This document shows, one piece after another, positions 54,452 through 61,766 of a stretch of DNA of 64,000 nt. The translations under genes were made by a program, and so were the position numbers. Every line of letters begins with the position of its first letter. Position 1 is the stretch's first letter. The notes under the pieces are model-generated. The model saw only the letters and a list, made by a program, of their open reading frames with translations, did no database searches and was not told the origin of the DNA. Origin of the DNA: Salinactinospora qingdaonensis (GTDB taxonomy: Bacteria > Actinomycetota > Actinomycetes > Streptosporangiales > Streptosporangiaceae); NCBI RefSeq assembly GCF_039539445.1, contig NZ_BAABDD010000007.1, forward strand, positions 1 to 64,000, given 5' to 3'.

Positions 54452-54824
54452 GGGGGTGATCGGTTTCGACTTCGACGGATCGGATCGAGGGAAGCGGGCC
54501 GAGGATGTGCGATCGCCGCCTCGTTAATCATGCGATCGTGCTAAATATAAGTGCCAACTCTAAGCGCACTGAGTTCGCTCTCGCTGCCTAAGCGATAGCG
54601 TCTCTGTCGACCTGAGCACGTCTCCGGCTCAGGACTCGGCATCGGTTAGGAGACTCACCAGTCAGATCAGGCCACGGGGCCTGACTGGGACATTCACGTG
54701 GCTGGGCTCGTCAGCGACTTGTCTGCGAGAGCGCTGGAGCCGAGTAGAACGCTAAGCAGACTGCGCCCGGAGAAGCCTTGGTTCGGCGTTGAAGGACGCG
54801 GGTTCAATTCCCGCCACCTCCACC
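54452..54824 (+). ncRNA. ssrA: Transfer-messenger RNA (tmRNA)
   Basis: The 5' end GGGGGTGATCGGTTTCGACT pairs with the 3' end CACCTCC to form the tRNA-like acceptor stem, followed by ACC with a third CCA base not encoded. The T-arm GGTTCAATTCCC is intact. The tag frame starts GCC at 54553 and reads ANSKRTEFALAA before TAA at 54589-54591. tmRNA with SmpB rescues stalled ribosomes and tags incomplete proteins for proteolysis. The AANALAA-like ending LAA is conserved; I recall this tag from Thermobifida fusca. Confidence 0.96.
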
Positions 54825-54830
54825 TATAAG

Positions 54831-54875
54831 AAAAAGCCTCTGACCTGCGAAATCGCAGACGTCAGGGGCTTTTTC
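54831..54875 (+). terminator. Intrinsic terminator of ssrA
   Basis: AAAAAGCCTCTGAC pairs with GTCAGGGGCTTTTT across an inner CTGCGAAATCGCAG hairpin, ending in a T run. This is a textbook terminator just after the tmRNA. Confidence 0.92.
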
Positions 54876-54954
54876 TCTGTCATGGGACGCCAGGGGCGCG
54901 GCGCCTGTCGATCGCTGGGACAGCGACGGCGAAGAAGCGCGCGACGGTGACGGC

Positions 54955-55043
54955 GCCCCATCCCCGCGTGCGCGGGGAGCACGCCAGCTACGACCTATAT
55001 GTGATGTATGCGCAAGGATCGTCCCCGCGTGCGGGGACCTGTG
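54955..55043 (-). CRISPR. Mini CRISPR cassette A (2 repeats, 1 spacer)
   Basis: Repeat at 54955-54982 (ATCCCCGCGTGCGCGGGGAG core, two changes from consensus) and a variant at 55016-55043 (GGATCGTCCCCGCGTGCGGG), exactly 61 bp apart. The 33-bp spacer (54983-55015, GCCAGCTACGACC...) recurs with one mismatch in cassette B. Confidence 0.8.
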
Positions 55044-55088
55044 GTATGGCGGGGATTTGGTTTGAGCAGGCCAGAGTCGGTTTTCCGC

Positions 55089-55123
55089 CGCTCGTGCCTC
55101 GATCGCTTCGCGATCTCGGCAGC
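55089..55123 (-). repeat. Dispersed hairpin core copy right of cassette A
   Basis: CGCTCGTGCCTC, GATCGC-TTC-GCGATC, CTCGGCAGC on the plus strand. Confidence 0.85.
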
Positions 55124-55563
55124 CAGGGGCGGGCTGTGGCTGGGGTGGGTGTCCTAGCGCCGCGGCCCCACAGGAATCCGCCCGGCTGCTAAGGGCGGGG
55201 TGTGCCGGGGCCCTAGTGCTGTGGTCCCATGGGGAATCTGCCGCAGGAGGTTATGCCGGGGGCTCACCTGCCACTTCTCAGGGGTGTCATCTTCCCCGAG
55301 CGGTTGCGCTCACCGGGCCCCGTATGTGGGGAGGTTGTCGCCTGCTTGTTGTGTGTCGACCTAGCGCAGCGTTCCTTCACCCGGGCGGCCCCCGGCCTCG
55401 TTTCATGCCCCTTAACCACCGCGTGTCCGTATCTTTTCGTGCTACCTCAACCACCGCACCCCCTTCAGGGCGCCTCAACCACCGTGCCCCCACACTTCTC
55501 ATGTCACCCCAGCCACCGCGTCCCCACACTTCTCATGTCCCCCCAGCCACCGCGCCCCCTCAG

Positions 55564-55602
55564 GCTGCTGAGATCGCGCAGCGATCGAGGCACGAGCGAA
55601 CG
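55564..55602 (+). repeat. Dispersed hairpin core copy left of cassette B (loop GCA)
   Basis: GCTGCTGA, GATCGC-GCA-GCGATC, CACGAGCGAACG. It is preceded by short tandem CCACCGCG/ACACTTCTCATGTC units (about 55440-55560). Confidence 0.85.
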
Positions 55603-55624
55603 GTGACGCCCTCCAGTCCCGCCA

Positions 55625-55835
55625 AGCACGACCACCCCCGCGCCGAGAGCACAGCGGTGTCGAACATGCGGCAGCTCACCCGCTGGGACCATCCCTGCGT
55701 GCGCGGGGAGCACTCGCGCAACTCATACACCGACATCTCCTTGGTCACCCCATCCCTGCGTGCGCGGGGAGCGCGCCAGTTACGACCTATATGTGATGTA
55801 TGCGCAAGGATCGTCCCCGCGTGCGGGGACCTGCG
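55625..55835 (-). CRISPR. Mini CRISPR cassette B (4 repeats, 3 spacers)
   Basis: Repeats at 55625 (degenerate), 55686, 55747 and 55808, each exactly 61 bp apart, in the 58.5-kb repeat family (GGACCATCCCTGCG, TGCGCGGGGAGCAC). The degenerate copy is on the left, giving the same polarity as the large arrays. The third spacer matches that of cassette A with one mismatch. Confidence 0.88.
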
Positions 55836-55881
55836 GCACGGGCGGGGATTTGGTTTGAGCAGGCCAGAGTCGGTTTCCCGT

Positions 55882-55916
55882 CGCTCGTGCCTCGATCGCT
55901 TCGCGATCTCGGCAGC
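55882..55916 (-). repeat. Dispersed hairpin core copy right of cassette B
   Basis: Identical in form to the copy at 55089, 793 bp away, as part of the tandem duplication. Confidence 0.85.
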
Positions 55917-56199
55917 CAGGGGTGGGCTGTGGCTGGGGTGGGTGTCCTAGCGCCGCGGCCCCACAGGAATCCGCCCGGCTGCTAAGGGCGGGGTGTGCCG
56001 GGGCCCTAGTGCTGTGGTCCCATGGGGAATCTGCCGCAGGAGGTTATGCCGGGGGCTCACCTGCCACTTCTCGGGGGACGCCATCTGCCCTCGGGCGGCT
56101 GCGCTCACCGGGCCCCGTATGTGGGGAGGTTGTCGCCTGCTTGTTGTGTGTCGACCTAGCGCAGCGTTTCTTTACCCGGGCGGCCACCGGCATCGTTTC

Positions 56200-56345
56200 A
56201 TGCCCCTCAACTACCGCGCCCCCATACCTCTCGTGTCCCCCCAGCCACCGCGCCCCCATGCTTCTCGTGTCCCCCCAGCCACCGCGCCCCCATGCTTCTC
56301 GTGTCCCCATGCTTCTCGTGTTCCCCAGCCACCGTGCCCCCTCAG
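56200..56345. repeat. 34-bp tandem repeat (minisatellite-like)
   Basis: About four imperfect units of CCCAGCCACCGCGCCCCC plus ATGCTTCTCGTGTC lie immediately left of the next hairpin core. Related units occur at 55440-55560 in the other module copy. Confidence 0.7.
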
Positions 56346-56384
56346 GCTGCTGAGATCGCGCAGCGATCGAGGCACGAGCGGACG
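56346..56384 (+). repeat. Dispersed hairpin core copy left of cassette C (loop GCA)
   Basis: GCTGCTGA, GATCGC-GCA-GCGATC, CACGAGCGGACGA. Confidence 0.85.
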
Positions 56385-56406
56385 ACGCACTTTCCCACCC
56401 CGCCAA

Positions 56407-56556
56407 GCACAACCACCCCCTGTGCGGGGAGCACCGCACCTTCAACGGTGAGGGGGCGGAGACATACGGACCATCCCCGCGTGCGCGGGGAGCACCACGC
56501 AGAAGAACACCACGTTGCCGGTGGCGGCGGACCATCCCCGCGTGCGCGGGGAGCAC
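56407..56556 (-). CRISPR. Mini CRISPR cassette C (3 repeats, 2 spacers)
   Basis: Repeats at 56407 (degenerate, left end lost), 56468 and 56529 in exact 61-bp register. The two right repeats match the consensus of the 58.5-kb array. No repeat follows at 56590. Confidence 0.88.
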
Positions 56557-56689
56557 GACCGGGCACGCTCACATGCCTCCTAGGTGCACGGCATACAGCG
56601 CACAACTCCCGGTACTTAACTCCGGCTCCCTGAGGCGGCTAGGGCAGTAGCAGCGCGGCGGCTTCGCGGGCGATCTGTCGGAGATGACC

Positions 56690-56857
56690 TCACGCAGTCA
56701 GGTACGCGCTGGAAACCCCGACAGTGCCCGAGCCATCGGACGTGGAGCCACCCGCCCATAGGATTCCGCCCAGAACTCCGAGCAGCACTGCTACCACGAC
56801 CACGCCAACGATCACCGCAGCGACCACAATCAGGATAGTCTTCGCGTGCTTGCTCAT
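56690..56857 (-). CDS. Small single-pass membrane protein (55 residues)
   Basis: ATG 56857 is preceded by the strong ribosome site AGGAGGAGAG. The product starts MSKHAKTILIVVAAVIVGVV, continues as an unbroken hydrophobic helix to about residue 34 (VAVLLGVLGGILW), and ends with a short Gly/Ser-rich tail (STSDGSGTVGVSSAYLTA). It is probably an inner-membrane protein with the tail outside. No family is recognised. It is divergent from the secreted-protein gene at 57213 and sits between two CRISPR cassettes. The ribosome site and clean hydrophobic profile make it a credible gene. Confidence 0.7.
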   Translation of the reverse strand: MSKHAKTILIVVAAVIVGVVVVAVLLGVLGGILWAGGSTSDGSGTVGVSSAYLTA

Positions 56858-57212
56858 CGCTCTCCTCCTGCGGAGTCCGGTATTGGCGTAGCACGGACAC
56901 GCTGCGTCTCACTATTGAAACAGAAGAAAGGCTGAAGTCAACCCGAAATTCGAAGAAAAATATGAATAAACGGTAGCAGGTTTCGGAGAACGGTTGATAG
57001 TGGCAACTCTGTGATCTTCGTTTTTCGCAGTGTGCCACACCAGTGCAAGGTGTCACTGCCAGGAAAAAACAAAAGTGTGCTGGCCAAAGCTTCGGGATTG
57101 TTGGATCATAAAGGAGGGATATCCAAATTCGGTCTCGGAGTTTATGTGAGAGATGGAAGTCGCTAGAGTATGTGGGGAAATGTAAAAATGCACTCCGAAA
57201 TTGGAGTTCAAG
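56858..57212. promoter_or_regulatory. AT-rich divergent promoter region
   Basis: 355 bases, clearly lower in GC than the surroundings (for example AAATTCGAAGAAAAATATGA near 56944). They separate the minus-strand membrane-protein gene from the plus-strand secreted-protein gene. The composition suggests promoters in both directions and foreign origin. Confidence 0.5.
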
Positions 57213-57989
57213 ATGGCTATATCCCCAAGCAGAATCTCCGTCAAGCGCTCGCTGGCCGTAATCGTTACAGCGGGAGCTTCGGTTCTCCTCTCGGCTTCAG
57301 CTCAGACAGCCAGCGCCGCGCCCGCTGAGGAAAGCGGCGAGTACCCTGTGGTCAACGAGGTTACCCCCGAAGCCTACGTCGACTACCTGGAGAACTCCGA
57401 CGTTCCTGGAGCACAGGACACCCTTGCCGAGTTCACAGGGCTCAGTGAGAGCGAGCAGCACCAGTTCCTGGAGCATCTTCAGGACGCCGATACGACCGAG
57501 GCATTGCTGGACGAGGCCGCGGAAGCAGGCAGCGCTTCTCCCGGGACCCGCTCACGCGCCCAGGTCAACGACGGCGTCGTGATCACTCGGACCAGCGGTA
57601 TGGAGAAAGTCGACTCCGGTACCGGTGAGGTCAGCCCCCTAAATCTGGCGCCCGGTAATTACCGGAGCTGGTACAGGGTGGAGCAGAAGGTCATGGGCGT
57701 GACCGTTACCCGCCTGGAGCTTAACCTCTACTACCACACTAACGGTTCCAGGGTCGACGACGCGCACAGGCTAGAAACCGGAAAGCGTAACTATAACTTC
57801 GTGGTCAACGTGACTGCCGTGAATTCCGGCCACTGGAACTCGGGAGGGTACGGCTACGGCTCCACGAATTGGAATGGCCGCATCGGCGGTTCGATCTACG
57901 GTGTCGATTTCGGAATCGACATCGACAAGCGCCAACAGATCACCGTCAACAAGGACGGCTTCTATTCTGGCTACCTGCGTAATATCTGA
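57213..57989 (+). CDS. Secreted protein of unknown function
   Basis: 258 residues from ATG 57213 (GGAG six bases before); a TTG at 57201 would only add four residues. The signal peptide has a basic start and hydrophobic core (SLAVIVTAGASVLLSASA) with likely cleavage after TASA before APAEE. The mature protein has an acidic helical N-terminal part (LTEFTGLSESEQHQFLEHLQ-like) and a beta-rich C-terminal part with many aromatic and glycine residues (WNSGGYGYGSTNWNGRIGG). No cysteines are visible in the mature part. I do not recognise a family. It sits between CRISPR cassettes C and D in low-GC DNA, suggesting horizontal gain. Confidence 0.75.
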   Translation: MAISPSRISVKRSLAVIVTAGASVLLSASAQTASAAPAEESGEYPVVNEVTPEAYVDYLENSDVPGAQDTLAEFTGLSESEQHQFLEHLQDADTTEALLDEAAEAGSASPGTRSRAQVNDGVVITRTSGMEKVDSGTGEVSPLNLAPGNYRSWYRVEQKVMGVTVTRLELNLYYHTNGSRVDDAHRLETGKRNYNFVVNVTAVNSGHWNSGGYGYGSTNWNGRIGGSIYGVDFGIDIDKRQQITVNKDGFYSGYLRNI

Positions 57990-58044
57990 CGCATCGGCGT
58001 TGGGCGGCGTGCCCCGGACAGATGACCGGGGCACGCCGCGGTGT

Positions 58045-58133
58045 GGACTATCCCCGCGCCCGCGGGGATAGTCCTATGAAGAGGTAGAGCGCTACCGCAA
58101 GCTCTTCGTACTCCCCGCGTGTGTGGGCCTGCG
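58045..58133 (-). CRISPR. Decayed cassette D: repeat turned into a perfect palindrome
   Basis: GGACTATCCCCGCG (58045-58058), CC, CGCGGGGATAGTCC (58061-58074) is a perfect 14-bp inverted repeat whose left half matches the CRISPR repeat. A second degenerate repeat (CTCCCCGCGTGTGTGGG) starts 61 bp later. The hairpin follows the stop codon of the secreted-protein gene by 56 bp and may act as its terminator. Confidence 0.55.
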
Positions 58134-58178
58134 GCGCGGTGTGGATCTGGCTTGGGGAAACCAGAGTCGGTTTCCCGT

Positions 58179-58213
58179 CGCTCGTGCCTCGATCACTTCG
58201 CGATCTCGGCAGC
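58179..58213 (-). repeat. Dispersed hairpin core copy right of cassette D
   Basis: Plus strand CGCTCGTGCCTCGATCACTT then CGCGATCTCGGCAGC: one stem mismatch (GATCAC against GCGATC). Confidence 0.8.
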
Positions 58214-58404
58214 CAGGGGTGGGCTGTGCCTGGGGTGGCTGCCACAGTCCGGCGTTGCAGCCGAGAAGCCACCACCCCTCGCCGTGCATCCCGAACCATC
58301 GTCATCGTCCTGCACCCCGGTAGCCGCCTCCACCACCTCACCCCACCCCCAGCCCTTGCGTTCCTGCGTCGCTTCACGTCACCTCAATCCCCGCGCCCCC
58401 TCAG

Positions 58405-58429
58405 GCTGCCGAGATCGAGGCACGAGCGG
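58405..58429 (+). repeat. Hairpin core copy with the stem-loop deleted
   Basis: Reads GCTGCCGAGATC directly joined to GAGGCACGAGCGG. Exactly 11 bp, from one GATC to the next, are missing compared with other copies, as expected from slippage across the hairpin. It lies left of CRISPR array 2. Confidence 0.8.
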
Positions 58430-58447
58430 ATGGCGCCACCCTCCCAA

Positions 58448-59207
58448 CACGCCGCCCCACGTGCGCGGGGAGCACGAGGGCGCGTCAACGTCCGGCTGGG
58501 AGATCTCGGGACCATCCCCGCGTGCGCGGGGAGCACGGCGTCGAAAGCCTTGTCTCCGGTGCGGCCCCAGGACCATCCCCGCGTGCGCGGGGAGCACATG
58601 AGGTGAGCGTGAACTTCACGTTCGTGGAGGGGACCATCCCCGCGTGCGCGGGGAGCACTCGATCCGGCAGGCGATTTTTCAGAACCACACGGGACCATCC
58701 CCGCGTGCGCGGGGAGCACTGTAGGCGTTCACCAGCGGCTCTGGCGGGAACGGGACCATCCCCGCGTGCGCGGGGAGCACGTGAGCGCGGCCGCCACACC
58801 ACCGGCCGTGCGCGGACCATCCCCGCGTGCGCGGGGAGCACCCGAGCTGGTGCTCGGCGCGGTAGACGGCGATGGGACCATCCCCGCGTGCGCGGGGAGC
58901 ACGCGTGCTGCGTGGCGGGATCGCCTCGATCCCGGGGACCATCCCCGCGTGCGCGGGGAGCACTCGCCGTGCTCCACGGCACGGACGGTCAGGCCGGGAC
59001 CATCCCCGCGTGCGCGGGGAGCACCTGCCTCAGGCGTGCGGACAGTCGGCCGCGGCCGGACCATCCCCGCGTGCGCGGGGAGCACAAAATGGGTTTTTGG
59101 TCTGATGACGTTCAGATGGGACCATCCCCGCGTGCGCGGGGAGCACTCGACACGCAAGTAGTTCGCAATGCCCGCGATGGGACCATCCCCGCGTGCGCGG
59201 GGAGCAC
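58448..59207 (-). CRISPR. CRISPR array 2, 13 repeats, type I-E-like
   Basis: Twelve 28-bp repeats (GGACCATCCCCGCG joined to TGCGCGGGGAGCAC) from 58509 to 59207 at exact 61-bp steps, plus a degenerate repeat in register at 58448. The 12 spacers are 33 bp. The degenerate end is on the left, so the leader lies right of 59207 and transcription is on the minus strand. The reverse complement GTGCTCCCCGCGCACGCGGG is the standard type I-E form. Long open frames over it are artefacts. No cas genes are present here. Confidence 0.97.
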
Positions 59208-59383
59208 CCTCGTTGACCTGCGACGCTGTCAGCGGTGAATGGCTGTTTTGACCACTTGTTGAGAATCGGGCGAATGCCGCATAAGCCGCAAGGTTCGCAG
59301 AGGTGTTGGTTGGTGTCCCATGCCCGGCAGTGTAGCGGTGGCCACGCTGCTTTGGTTTGTGGTGGCCTGGCTGGGTGTTGTGG
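59208..59383 (-). promoter_or_regulatory. Leader of CRISPR array 2
   Basis: The first bases, CCTCGTTGACCTGCGACGCT, share GT(T/C)GACCTG with the leader of array 1. A moderately AT-rich stretch (TGGCTGTTTTGACCACTTGT) follows to about 59290. No gene in this stretch. Confidence 0.6.
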
Positions 59384-59656
59384 TTAGGTGATCCAGCCGC
59401 GGGCGCGGGTTTTGGCCAGGCGGCTGTAGAGGGTGCGGGGGTTGAGGCCCAGCACGGCGGCGATGGCGCGAGGGTGAGTCTCGTGGCGATAGAGCACGAA
59501 GGTCTCATCGTGGGGGTGCAGGCGCGCGGGCCGCTGGCGCGGGGTGTGCGTCACGCCGGTGGCATGCAGGCGACGGTTGATCGTATTGAGGCTGAGGCCC
59601 ATATGGGTGGCGATGCGACTCATTGACCAGCCCTGCTCGTGGTAGAGGCGCACCAT
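59384..59656 (-). CDS. Double helix-turn-helix protein (possibly the 3' part of a split gene)
   Basis: 90 residues from ATG 59656. Two resolvase/sigma-like helix-turn-helix motifs: GWSMSRIATHMGLSLNTINR and THPRAIAAVLGLNPRTLYSR. No ribosome site is visible before this ATG. The same frame is open upstream through PTVRQDLGKPGRKGGRHGDG and WGRPHPLLDTAE back to the TAG (59756-59758) that ends the next helix-turn-helix gene. The two may therefore once have been a single three-HTH protein. Function unknown. Confidence 0.55.
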   Translation of the reverse strand: MVRLYHEQGWSMSRIATHMGLSLNTINRRLHATGVTHTPRQRPARLHPHDETFVLYRHETHPRAIAAVLGLNPRTLYSRLAKTRARGWIT

Positions 59657-59755
59657 TTCGGCGGTGTCGAGGAGGGGGTGCGGGCGGCCCCAGGTCCCAT
59701 CACCGTGGCGGCCACCTTTTCTCCCAGGTTTTCCCAGGTCCTGGCGAACGGTTGG

Positions 59756-59974
59756 CTAGGCGGCACCGGGGTCCATCACCGTGGCGGCCGCACGTAGGCG
59801 TGCGTAGACGGTGGGCAGGCTCCAGCCGGTGTGGGCGGCCATCACCGCCGGAGTGATTCCGGCCTCATAGGCCACCCGGTAGTCCTGGGGTGGGCTGTGG
59901 CGGCATAGCCGGGCCAGCACAGGATGGTGCTCATCGGGGGATTCGTGGGACTGAGCCTTGGGGGGTGGGGTCAT
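59756..59974 (-). CDS. Small helix-turn-helix protein
   Basis: 72 residues from ATG 59974 (MTPPPKAQSHESPDEHHPVL), with AGGAAAA upstream. A single helix-turn-helix (YEAGITPAVMAAHTGWSLPT then VYARLRAA) resembles the DNA-binding part of transposase or sigma-like regulators. It ends in TAG, directly in frame with the downstream helix-turn-helix gene at 59384-59656. Confidence 0.55.
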   Translation of the reverse strand: MTPPPKAQSHESPDEHHPVLARLCRHSPPQDYRVAYEAGITPAVMAAHTGWSLPTVYARLRAAATVMDPGAA

Positions 59975-60111
59975 GGGCGGGTTTTTCCTGACAGGCCCAA
60001 CACACAGGTCAGGCAGGGGCACAAAACGGGGGTGCCCGGTCGACCCGAGGGGTGCTGTCCCCTCTGCGTGGTCTCCGCACCCCCTGGTGCAGGGGGGCGA
60101 CCGGGCGGTCT

Positions 60112-60268
60112 GAGGTTTTGTTTTTTGAAAAGGGCGGCGGGAGCGGTCGGTGGGCGCATGCGGGTGGGCGCCCCCTTCAGGCTGCCGAGATCGCGGAGCG
60201 ATCGAGGCACGAGCGAACGGAGAACACCCCCACGGCCCCCACCCCCGCCGTTAAAAAACAAAACCCAG
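60112..60268 (+). repeat. Composite dispersed element (copy vi)
   Basis: Left end GAGGTTTTGTTTTTTGAAAA, right end CGTTAAAAAACAAAACCC; core at 60181-60219 with loop GGA. The right end is about 3 bases from the stop codon of the minus-strand gene at 60272. Left of it, GCCCGGTCG (60034-60042) and CGACCGGGC (60098-60106) form a separate inverted repeat. Confidence 0.85.
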
Positions 60269-60271
60269 AGA

Positions 60272-60547
60272 CTACTCCTCAGCCAGGAAACGCCCCGGCC
60301 AGGGGCGCCAGTAGCACCGCGACCGATCGCGCTTGGGCAGCGGCGGGCGTGGGTCCTGGGCATGCAGACGCGCCTCCAGCTCGGTGGCACTCGAGGCGGC
60401 CAGCATGGGTGCCTTCCCGCGCGTCAGGGCGGTCTCGTTGGCCACAGCGATATAGCCCGCACACCACGCCACGGTGGTGCGATAGATCCAATAGTCGGGA
60501 AACTCGGCGCGCAGACGGCGCACCTGGGTGCAGGGATAGACCTCCAT
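60272..60547 (-). CDS. Hypothetical protein
   Basis: 91 residues from ATG 60547 (MEVYPCTQVRRLRAEFPDYW); GTG 60550 is immediately before it. Aromatic and basic with no recognised domain; a TTVAWCAGYIAVA segment is mildly hydrophobic. It starts 7 bases after the upstream ATPase gene's stop, so it is probably in the same operon. Its stop is adjacent to a composite dispersed element. Confidence 0.6.
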   Translation of the reverse strand: MEVYPCTQVRRLRAEFPDYWIYRTTVAWCAGYIAVANETALTRGKAPMLAASSATELEARLHAQDPRPPLPKRDRSRCYWRPWPGRFLAEE

Positions 60548-60553
60548 CACCGC

Positions 60554-61039
60554 TCACATCCCCGGCATATCCAGCGGCGCGGGAGGATGGGGCGCCACCG
60601 GCTGCCAGGCGATTTCAAAGAACACCCCGCTACCCTGCTCAGGCGCCAACCCGCCCCAGGTGTGGGCGAAGGCCTCCACCAACGCCAACCCATAGCCCGA
60701 CTCGCGTTTGGGGGCGGCCTGGCGGGCCTGCACCCGCGGGCGGGACGAGCTTCCAGCATCGCGCACCTCCACGCGCAGCCAGCCCGCAAACCGTGCCCAC
60801 ACCTCCACGGTGTAGCCCTGCTCGGCGCTGGCGGTGTGGCGCAGCGCGTTCGTGGCGGTCTCGGAGAGCAGCAGCGCGGCGGTGGCTTGCTGCTCGTCGG
60901 GGGCGCCCATCTCGGCGGCCACCGTCTCCAGCCAGCACCGGCCCGCCTTCACACTCGACGCCACCCCGGCGAAGCGGCGCCGCCACGCACGGTCACACGT
61001 GAAGGTCGCAGCGGGGGTATTACTGGTGTGCTTGCTCAT
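60554..61039 (-). CDS. RsbW-like ATP-binding protein (HATPase_c)
   Basis: 161 residues from ATG 61039. The N-box is LLLSETATNALRHTASAEQG, the G1-like box is EVRDAGS, and the last box is SGYGLALVEAFAHTWGG, as in actinomycete anti-sigma-like kinases. It overlaps the upstream small gene (ATGA) and is followed closely by a hypothetical gene. Together with the XRE/DUF397 pair at 62.2 kb this repeats the module seen at 5.9-7.7 kb. Confidence 0.75.
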   Translation of the reverse strand: MSKHTSNTPAATFTCDRAWRRRFAGVASSVKAGRCWLETVAAEMGAPDEQQATAALLLSETATNALRHTASAEQGYTVEVWARFAGWLRVEVRDAGSSSRPRVQARQAAPKRESGYGLALVEAFAHTWGGLAPEQGSGVFFEIAWQPVAPHPPAPLDMPGM

Positions 61040-61350
61040 GCCCGTACCTCCGTGGTCTTGGGGAGGGTCGCGACACTGCGCCGGGGGTGCTCGGTAAAGG
61101 CCTTCTCCTCATGAGGGGTGCGTTCGGCACGTGGCAAGGGGCACTGCTGGTGCGCCGGCAGGTAGCCGCGCACCCGGGCGGGGCGAGCATGGCGTCCGCA
61201 GGGCTGCGGGCCTGTCCGAACCGGGCGGGTCGGACGGTGGCGGGTCGGGGCTTCGTCTTGAATCGCCCACGGGCGCGCGTGCAGACCACGCGCGGGACGG
61301 ACCACGCGGAGCATAAACGCACACGTGGCAAGTAGAATTTTCACTGTCAT
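61036..61350 (-). CDS. Arginine/proline-rich small protein upstream of the ATPase gene
   Basis: 104 residues (MTVKILLATCAFMLRVVRPA then RGLHARP). It resembles the poorly conserved Arg/Pro/His-rich proteins often encoded before HATPase_c genes in actinomycetes, and its stop overlaps the ATPase start (ATGA). No domain recognised. High GC makes long frames common here, so the overlap is the main support. Confidence 0.4.
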   Translation of the reverse strand: MTVKILLATCAFMLRVVRPARGLHARPWAIQDEAPTRHRPTRPVRTGPQPCGRHARPARVRGYLPAHQQCPLPRAERTPHEEKAFTEHPRRSVATLPKTTEVRA

Positions 61351-61438
61351 CGACTCCTGTCCAGTCGGTGGCCACGTCCCCGGAGTGTGCGTTCACTCGC
61401 GGGGACTTTCACTTGCAGACAATACCCCAGGATATCTA

Positions 61439-61490
61439 TAGCATGCTAGGCATTCTGTGGATTGGCAGGTATGCCTGAACTTCCTAGCAT
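61439..61490. promoter_or_regulatory. Inverted repeats upstream of the GntR-type gene
   Basis: TAGCATGCTA (61439-61448) is a perfect palindrome. ATGCTAGG (61443-61450) and CCTAGCAT (61483-61490) form an inverted pair just before the start at 61497. It is a plausible self-regulatory site. Confidence 0.45.
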
Positions 61491-61496
61491 CCTGGT

Positions 61497-61730
61497 GTGG
61501 AGTTCCAAGAAGGTGAGCCCAGGTGGCGACAGATCGCTGATGTGCTGGAAAAACGTATCCGTGAGGGCACCTACGCTCCAGGTGCTCGTGTCCCCTCCGT
61601 AGTCGCGATCCAGGAAGAATTCGGTGTCGCCTCCGCGACAGCGCAGAAAGCGCTGAGTGGGGTCCGCAATCGCGGACTCACCTACACCGAACCCGGCCTG
61701 GGCTCCTTCGTGCGCCGCCTCGACACATAA
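61497..61730 (+). CDS. Short GntR-family DNA-binding protein
   Basis: 77 residues from GTG 61497. It is essentially only the GntR winged helix-turn-helix: WRQIADVLEKRIREGTYAPG, ARVPSVVAIQEEFGVASATA, QKALSGVRNRGLTYTEPGLG. No effector domain follows, as in many short actinomycete GntR proteins linked to conjugative or developmental modules. It may control itself via the inverted repeats upstream. Confidence 0.75.
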   Translation: MEFQEGEPRWRQIADVLEKRIREGTYAPGARVPSVVAIQEEFGVASATAQKALSGVRNRGLTYTEPGLGSFVRRLDT

Positions 61731-61766
61731 CCACCGCCGTAGCCCCATGGACAGTCTCCCGCTGGG

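Larger units (their letters stand above)
54959..56190. repeat. 792-bp tandem duplication of a CRISPR/hairpin module
   Basis: The sequence from 54959 recurs from 55751 with an offset of 792 bp: the same repeat, spacer, minus-orientation hairpin core, the GGGGATTTGGTTTGAGCAGG segment, a block including GCCGCGGCCCCACAGGAATC, and the GTCGACCTAGCGCAGCG block. The copies differ by scattered substitutions and small indels, so the duplication is not recent. Confidence 0.85.

Noticed and set aside
54452..54824. tRNA genes
   Set aside because: The tRNA-like ends belong to tmRNA; no separate tRNA cloverleaf was found in the window.
58522..59508. Long open frames over CRISPR array 2 on both strands
   Set aside because: Repeat-driven translation (GPSPRARGA, TIPACAGST); the DNA is a CRISPR array.
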